This document shows, one piece after another, positions 60,052 to 64,000 of a stretch of DNA of 64,000 nt. The position numbers and the translations under genes are program-made. The stretch covers positions 248,001 through 312,000 of the forward strand of contig NC_020186.1 in the NCBI RefSeq assembly GCF_000315915.1. The letters are read 5' to 3'. Every line of letters begins with the position of its first letter. The first letter of the stretch is position 1. The DNA comes from Henningerozyma blattae CBS 6284. Lineage: Eukaryota; Ascomycota; Saccharomycetes; Saccharomycetales; Saccharomycetaceae. The notes under the pieces were generated by a model. It ran no database searches. It was not told the DNA's origin and was given only the letters and a program-made list of their open reading frames with translations.

Positions 60052-61910
60052 TTTTTGATTTATCATAATGATATGATCGAGAAACAGGTTGGAAATCTAT
60101 TGTAAAAAAGAAAGGGAGGTCTAGCCGGATATGGCCAGGCCCACATACGACGCCGCAGAAGGTTGAAAAGTTCGGTGTGTGTAAGCTATTTTTACATGTG
60201 AACAATGAGCTGGCTAGGTAATCAAGCTAAGCAAAAACTAGAACAAGCCATTATTGCGCGAACAAGTAATGAGGGAACTATGTATAGATTAATTTACCGT
60301 CTTTAGTAAATGGCATGGTGGAGTGCCAATAAAAACTTGGAGACTAAATGGGGAGATGGGTAGTGAATGGGCTTTTGCACTGGGGGTTCTGTGTGGGTGG
60401 TAGAAGACAGAGGACAAAGAACAAAATCTGCGGAGAGATCATACGGCCCGAGTAGGAAAGCGGGTGGAAAAGGCAGAAGAAAGTTAGTGGAACACGACTA
60501 GAAAGAGGCGCAGCGTAGAGCTACTGAATTGACAGGGCCTTGTGCGAGCCCACTCTTTAAATCAACATGTGGCCTAAAACGGTAACACCTCGAAGGCCAG
60601 GCGTGTGTATGTGCATGTGATTGTGCGCCAATGTGTGGGTGCCTGTGCATATGCAGTTGTTTCTGCGGAGATTGTGAGACGAGTCCGTAGACGGAGAATG
60701 TAGAACTGCAGAATGTAGATGAATGCCGATAAAATTCCTGTCCCGAATTGGGTATGTGTCCAAAACGGGGGCACGGGTTCTGGCAAGACGTACGCGGTTC
60801 TAGAGTGATCGGGGCCCGATGGCCACGGCTGGCCAGCCAGAAACATTCGCGGGCACAATGCAGATTGGGTAGAGATAACGCCCGGAAGGCATGGTCCCTT
60901 GCCACGATCCGTCCTCCTTCCAGAGACGTTCCTGTAGGACAATGCCGAGCCGGCTGCTGACAATGAAAAATTAAAAAAAGAAATAATAGAAAAAAAAAAA
61001 AGACAAATAAAAAAAAGCAAATGAAAAAAGGAACACAGCCGCTTCGGGCAGGGTCCATGTCCAAAACGGGAGTTTGCTGCGTAGCAGGAATTTTCTACTC
61101 CCCTGTTCCACAGGCACTACTGCATGTCTCTCCACTACGAGACAGCCTAGAAAAGCAGGTGACCCCGGTTGATCAATGAGACCCTTTTTTCCTGCTCCTG
61201 GTACAACCTTACGGTTAATGTTACCGTAACTCGGCAGTTATGCAGGAACCCTAAATAGGCAAAATACGCATGCGAAGAAGTTCCCGCAGGATTTTTTATT
61301 GTTCTTCTCAAAGGTGAAAGCGTGGTTTATTTCTTTTTTCCTCATTTTTTCCACCCGATTGCCCCACACCTTGCCGGTCATGCCTCACCAACGGCAGCCC
61401 TGGCCAGAACGGGCCATGGAGCGTGATTGGATATGCCCCTGACGGATTCCCAATCAGGTTGTATTTGGGTCTAACAAGGGTGGGGTTTGAAGATGTGTAC
61501 CAATCTCTGGTATGGCTGCGGTGTTTCTCTGGTGGGATGGAAAGTGAAGATTAAAAAAGAAAATAAAAAATTATGTAGGTTCATACAATATGTCGATATT
61601 ACTTGTTTAAGCTGGTCGTCACGGTAAAAAAGCAATTAAATTGTATATAATTTTTCGATTCCTCACAATATGCTGTAGGCAAATGCTTGCCTTGGAATAC
61701 CGTGGTAATGACGGTTCGGCTCGTCAATCGGTTACTAAGTTAAGTAATATTGTGTTTTGTGATAATTGTAGGTTAATTTAACACAGTTTCCTATTGAAGA
61801 AATTCACGGTTTATTATATATTCAATAGGATTTCGGTTCAAATGTTTCCGTTTGTGGGATTTGAAACATTTCTCGAGACACATGGATAATAAGTAGTACA
61901 TAGCGCTAAA

Positions 61911-61948
61911 GATAAAGATAAGGATAAGGATAAGGATAAGGATAAGGT
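61911..61948. repeat. GATAAG hexamer array
   Basis: About six tandem copies of GATAAG or GATAAA in 38 bp. GATAAG is the core site of yeast GATA factors (Gln3, Gat1, Dal80). Whether it is functional or simply a microsatellite is unclear; the nearest gene start (CRC1) is 1.6 kb away. Confidence 0.75.
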
Positions 61949-62653
61949 AATAGATAAATGAAGTGTCGTGTTAACGTTAGCGGGGAAAGACCCTTAACTA
62001 TATGCACAATTTGACTATGGCTCATTCAAGAATGTAACCTCAAAAAATATTCTATTAATTTCGTTCTCTTCGACAATTCATAATACGAACAGCATTTTAT
62101 GAATATGAAACACGCTGTTTCTTATTGATCCATAAATGTTGCATTAAAATATTCCCCATTTAGTCTACTGTGTTGCAAGATACATAAACCTTCTCCCCGC
62201 CTAATGCAATGTGATCTGAATTGCGAATGCAATTTTTCAATGCTTTCTTCTCTTGTTCCGAGCCCTGGCGCACCCCTAACTCCGGATCTCGTATAGTTCG
62301 TTCAATGGTGATTTCATATCGACGTCATCAATGGTCAACTCGGCTAAGTTCAAAGGATGCCGTGGATACCGTTTATGCGGGCGTTTCCGTATCAACCTTA
62401 AATTATATTTTTTTCCATAATTTATCGCACAGAAAAGTAATATTGCTCCTCGGGTTGTTGGGCACCGAAAACTGTTGAAATATCAGGATAAACTTTAATT
62501 ACCAACACCTTCCACCCCCCCCCCAATACGGGCACTGGATACGCCATGACGTCGGTAGGATGACGTCGGTTCGAACTCCCTTGCTTCCATTGTAAAATGC
62601 CATTGTAAAATGAAGCGTCCTTGCCAAACGTAGATCTTAACAAAAGCCCAATT

Positions 62654-62829
62654 TACTGGGATTCAAGAGAGTTAGACGTTGTTATACAGTATTTAAAATG
62701 TAAAGATGATTACTTTATTTAGACATATATAGGAAATAATATAATTAAAAATGAATATATTTTTTAAATAGTCACGTGATAAAAAGTCTTTTACCACTTA
62801 ATAGTAAATGATATAATCATATTCCAGCA
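62654..62829 (-). mobile_element. Solo LTR, 217 bp family, internally deleted copy A5
   Basis: Reverse orientation. It begins TACTGGGATTCAAGAGAGTT and ends ATTCCAGCA, with the LTR core GATTACTTTATTTAGACATA and TTTTACCACTTAATAG. It is 176 bp instead of 217; the part holding the TTTTTATATCGAAAAACACT stretch is deleted. No tRNA gene is seen close by. Confidence 0.85.
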
Positions 62830-63545
62830 CAATTACTGTTTGCTTTTGCAAGTATTGTACACTATCAACCAAGTATATACCAACTAAATCTGCATGAGAT
62901 AACATTATTTCTAATCGCAAATCCTTTGGCCAATCCCAAATGTTTGCGAATATGAAAGGATCAAACTCACGTTATCCATATTCTTATCAATCATTCATTT
63001 CAAGGTACATCATCTTATAATCATGTTCTTACCTATCGCAAATCCCATTGTTCCTTTTTGCCTTGCCCTCCCCGCATTTTCCCCACGCTCTTCCATGCAT
63101 TCGGTTTTATTTCCGTATCTCCGAGATCGACAACGTATCTTTGGCCCGGGACAGTTTTTAAGAAAAAATAATACTCCGTTGGTCCACAGGGTGCTCCACA
63201 TTCAGTTCGACAAATCTAGCTATAACTCCGTTATACCGAATATATCGCTTGTTATCTTTAAATCATACAAAAAAAAAAAAAAAAGCAACAAACGAAATGA
63301 CATATTATAGGTTTAATTTTAAGTTGTCTGTGCCTATGAAATGAACCCTCCCCCCACCCACACACACACATACACACTCATACAGTTCAGTTTTTATTAA
63401 TCCTTCGAGAAATAAAAATATAACAAATTTATCATATATTTTGATTAGTTCTTGTTCTTGAAGAAGTTTGTATTCTAAATTAAAAAAAATAAAAAACAAA
63501 AATAAAAACCATCCTTCCCACATAAACAACCTCCTAAACTTCATT
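62830..63545. promoter_or_regulatory. CRC1 upstream region
   Basis: About 715 bp. It contains an A run near 63268-63283, a C-rich/CA-repeat stretch at about 63348-63378 and AT-rich sequence to the ATG. The frames here (63010-63310) are weak and unsupported. No specific activator site is named. Confidence 0.45.
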
Positions 63546-64000
63546 ATGGATACTCAAGAAGAATTAACCATCATGGAAAATGATCCAACTCTAACACTTA
63601 AATCGCAATCTCCTTTGCTTCCGCAAAATATAAAAGCTTTAATTGCAGGTGGTGTAGGAGGTACCTGTGCGGTGCTTACAGGCCATCCTTTTGATTTAAT
63701 TAAAGTCCGGTGTCAAAATAAACAAGCAGAATCCACCACGGCAGCCATCAAACAAATCTTGGTTAATGCAAGAAACTCTGCATTGAAAAATGGGTCCAAC
63801 ACCATCTTGCAATCAGTTCGTGGGTTTTATAAAGGTGTCGTGCCCCCATTATTAGGTGTCACACCAATATTTGCTGTTTCCTTTTGGGGATATGATATGG
63901 GTAAGACAATTGTAAAATCTTTGGGGGAATCCACAGACACGTTAACGACAAATCAATTGGCCACTGCAGGTTTCATTAGTGCCATTCCGACTACTTTAGT
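63546..64000 (+). CDS. CRC1: Mitochondrial carnitine/acylcarnitine carrier, 5' part
   Basis: The first 151 residues; the rest lies beyond the window. It belongs to the mitochondrial carrier family. The first carrier repeat is clear: IKALIAGGVGGTCAVLTG, then the signature HPFDLIKVRCQN (P-x-D-x-[IL]-[KR]-x-R) and FYKGVVPPLLGVTPIFAVSF. The second repeat begins near residue 135. The sequence around HPFDLIKVRCQ and the position beyond RAS (YOR101W-YOR100C) point to Crc1, which exchanges acetylcarnitine for carnitine across the inner membrane and supports growth on fatty acids or acetate. Confidence 0.88.
   Translation, partial: MDTQEELTIMENDPTLTLKSQSPLLPQNIKALIAGGVGGTCAVLTGHPFDLIKVRCQNKQAESTTAAIKQILVNARNSALKNGSNTILQSVRGFYKGVVPPLLGVTPIFAVSFWGYDMGKTIVKSLGESTDTLTTNQLATAGFISAIPTTL

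Larger units (their letters stand above)
58772..62653. other. Long gene-free region between RAS and the LTR
   Basis: About 3.9 kb with no ORF that I support. 58.8-60.3 kb is A-rich on the plus strand (T-rich on the RAS sense strand), like a long RAS leader or promoter. 60.4-61.5 kb is clearly GC-richer and has many short frames on both strands, without recognisable domains. CCAAT-type sequences (GATTGG and CCAATC) lie near 61424 and 61451. It must contain the RAS promoter. Confidence 0.45.

Noticed and set aside
60498..61064. 188-codon minus-strand frame in the GC-richer patch
   Set aside because: Low-complexity Phe/Ile stretch followed by sequence with no domain; overlapping frames on both strands indicate chance.
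62560..62590. GGTTCGAACTCC resembling a tRNA B box
   Set aside because: No A box, acceptor stem or anticodon arm can be formed around it.
1..64000. CRISPR arrays, operons, phage or bacterial elements
   Set aside because: The DNA is yeast nuclear: eukaryotic genes, tRNA introns and Ty-type LTRs; the short tandem repeats present are microsatellites without spacers.

Overview
The window is budding-yeast nuclear DNA from the family Saccharomycetaceae. The genes are closely packed, apparently intronless and AT-rich, and almost every one has a clear Saccharomyces cerevisiae counterpart by protein motif and by gene order. The order is a mosaic of S. cerevisiae chromosome XIV left arm (YNL137C to YNL098C) with its ohnologous segments on chromosome VIII (YHR115-YHR123) and chromosome XV (YOR100-YOR113). 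Many genes of each S. cerevisiae block are absent. That pattern suggests a post-whole-genome-duplication yeast outside Saccharomyces, with different gene losses. The species cannot be named from this window.

Layout. 1-4063: NAM9 (cut by the window edge), EAF7 with a frame-broken tail, FPR1. 4064-7782: a 1.8 kb non-coding stretch, then an unrecognised Trp-rich, N-glycosylation-site-rich, probably GPI-anchored wall protein. 7783-14730: EPT1/CPT1, CIA2, TEP1 (PTEN-like), NAF1 and mitochondrial bL35m. 14962-23302: COX23 and MLS1 from a shared promoter, DMA2/DMA1, and a YNL115C-like hydrolase. About 24.6-27.4 kb: a strikingly GC-rich island holding most of AZF1, RPC19 and a Maf-family gene. 27.4-31.3 kb: an unknown single-pass membrane ORF, CYB5, TFC7 and YAF9. 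31.5-47.4 kb: INP52/INP53, LEU4/LEU9, MET4 and POL1. 47.4-53.4 kb: a 6 kb stretch without protein genes but with three tRNA genes, Ser(GCU) with an intron and an Arg(UCU)-Asp(GUC) tandem, amid solo LTRs of at least two families. 53.4-58.7 kb: MIC27, OCA1, OST2 and a long, divergent RAS. 58.7-63.5 kb: a second long non-coding stretch with one more LTR. 63546 to the end: CRC1, cut by the window edge.

The genes do not form one pathway. They cover mitochondrial translation and assembly (NAM9, bL35m, COX23, MIC27, CRC1), chromatin (EAF7 and YAF9, both NuA4 subunits), lipid and phosphoinositide metabolism (EPT1, TEP1, INP52), Fe-S assembly (CIA2), ribosome and RNA polymerase biology (NAF1, RPC19, TFC7), leucine and sulfur metabolism (LEU4, MET4), DNA replication (POL1) and signalling (RAS, OCA1, DMA2). 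Several promoters carry the motif expected from S. cerevisiae regulation: CSRE (MLS1), Leu3 site (LEU4), CACGTG plus CTGTGGC (MET4), MCB (POL1) and PAC/RRPE (NAF1).

The most notable observations are the frame-broken but still coding-like EAF7 tail, the sharp GC island with its divergent AZF1/RPC19 promoter and perfect palindrome, a Ras lacking a cysteine next to its CAAX box, an Asp in the nucleophile position of the YNL115C-like hydrolase, and the tRNA/LTR cluster containing one solo LTR with an intact target-site duplication. I saw no convincing undescribed multi-gene system.
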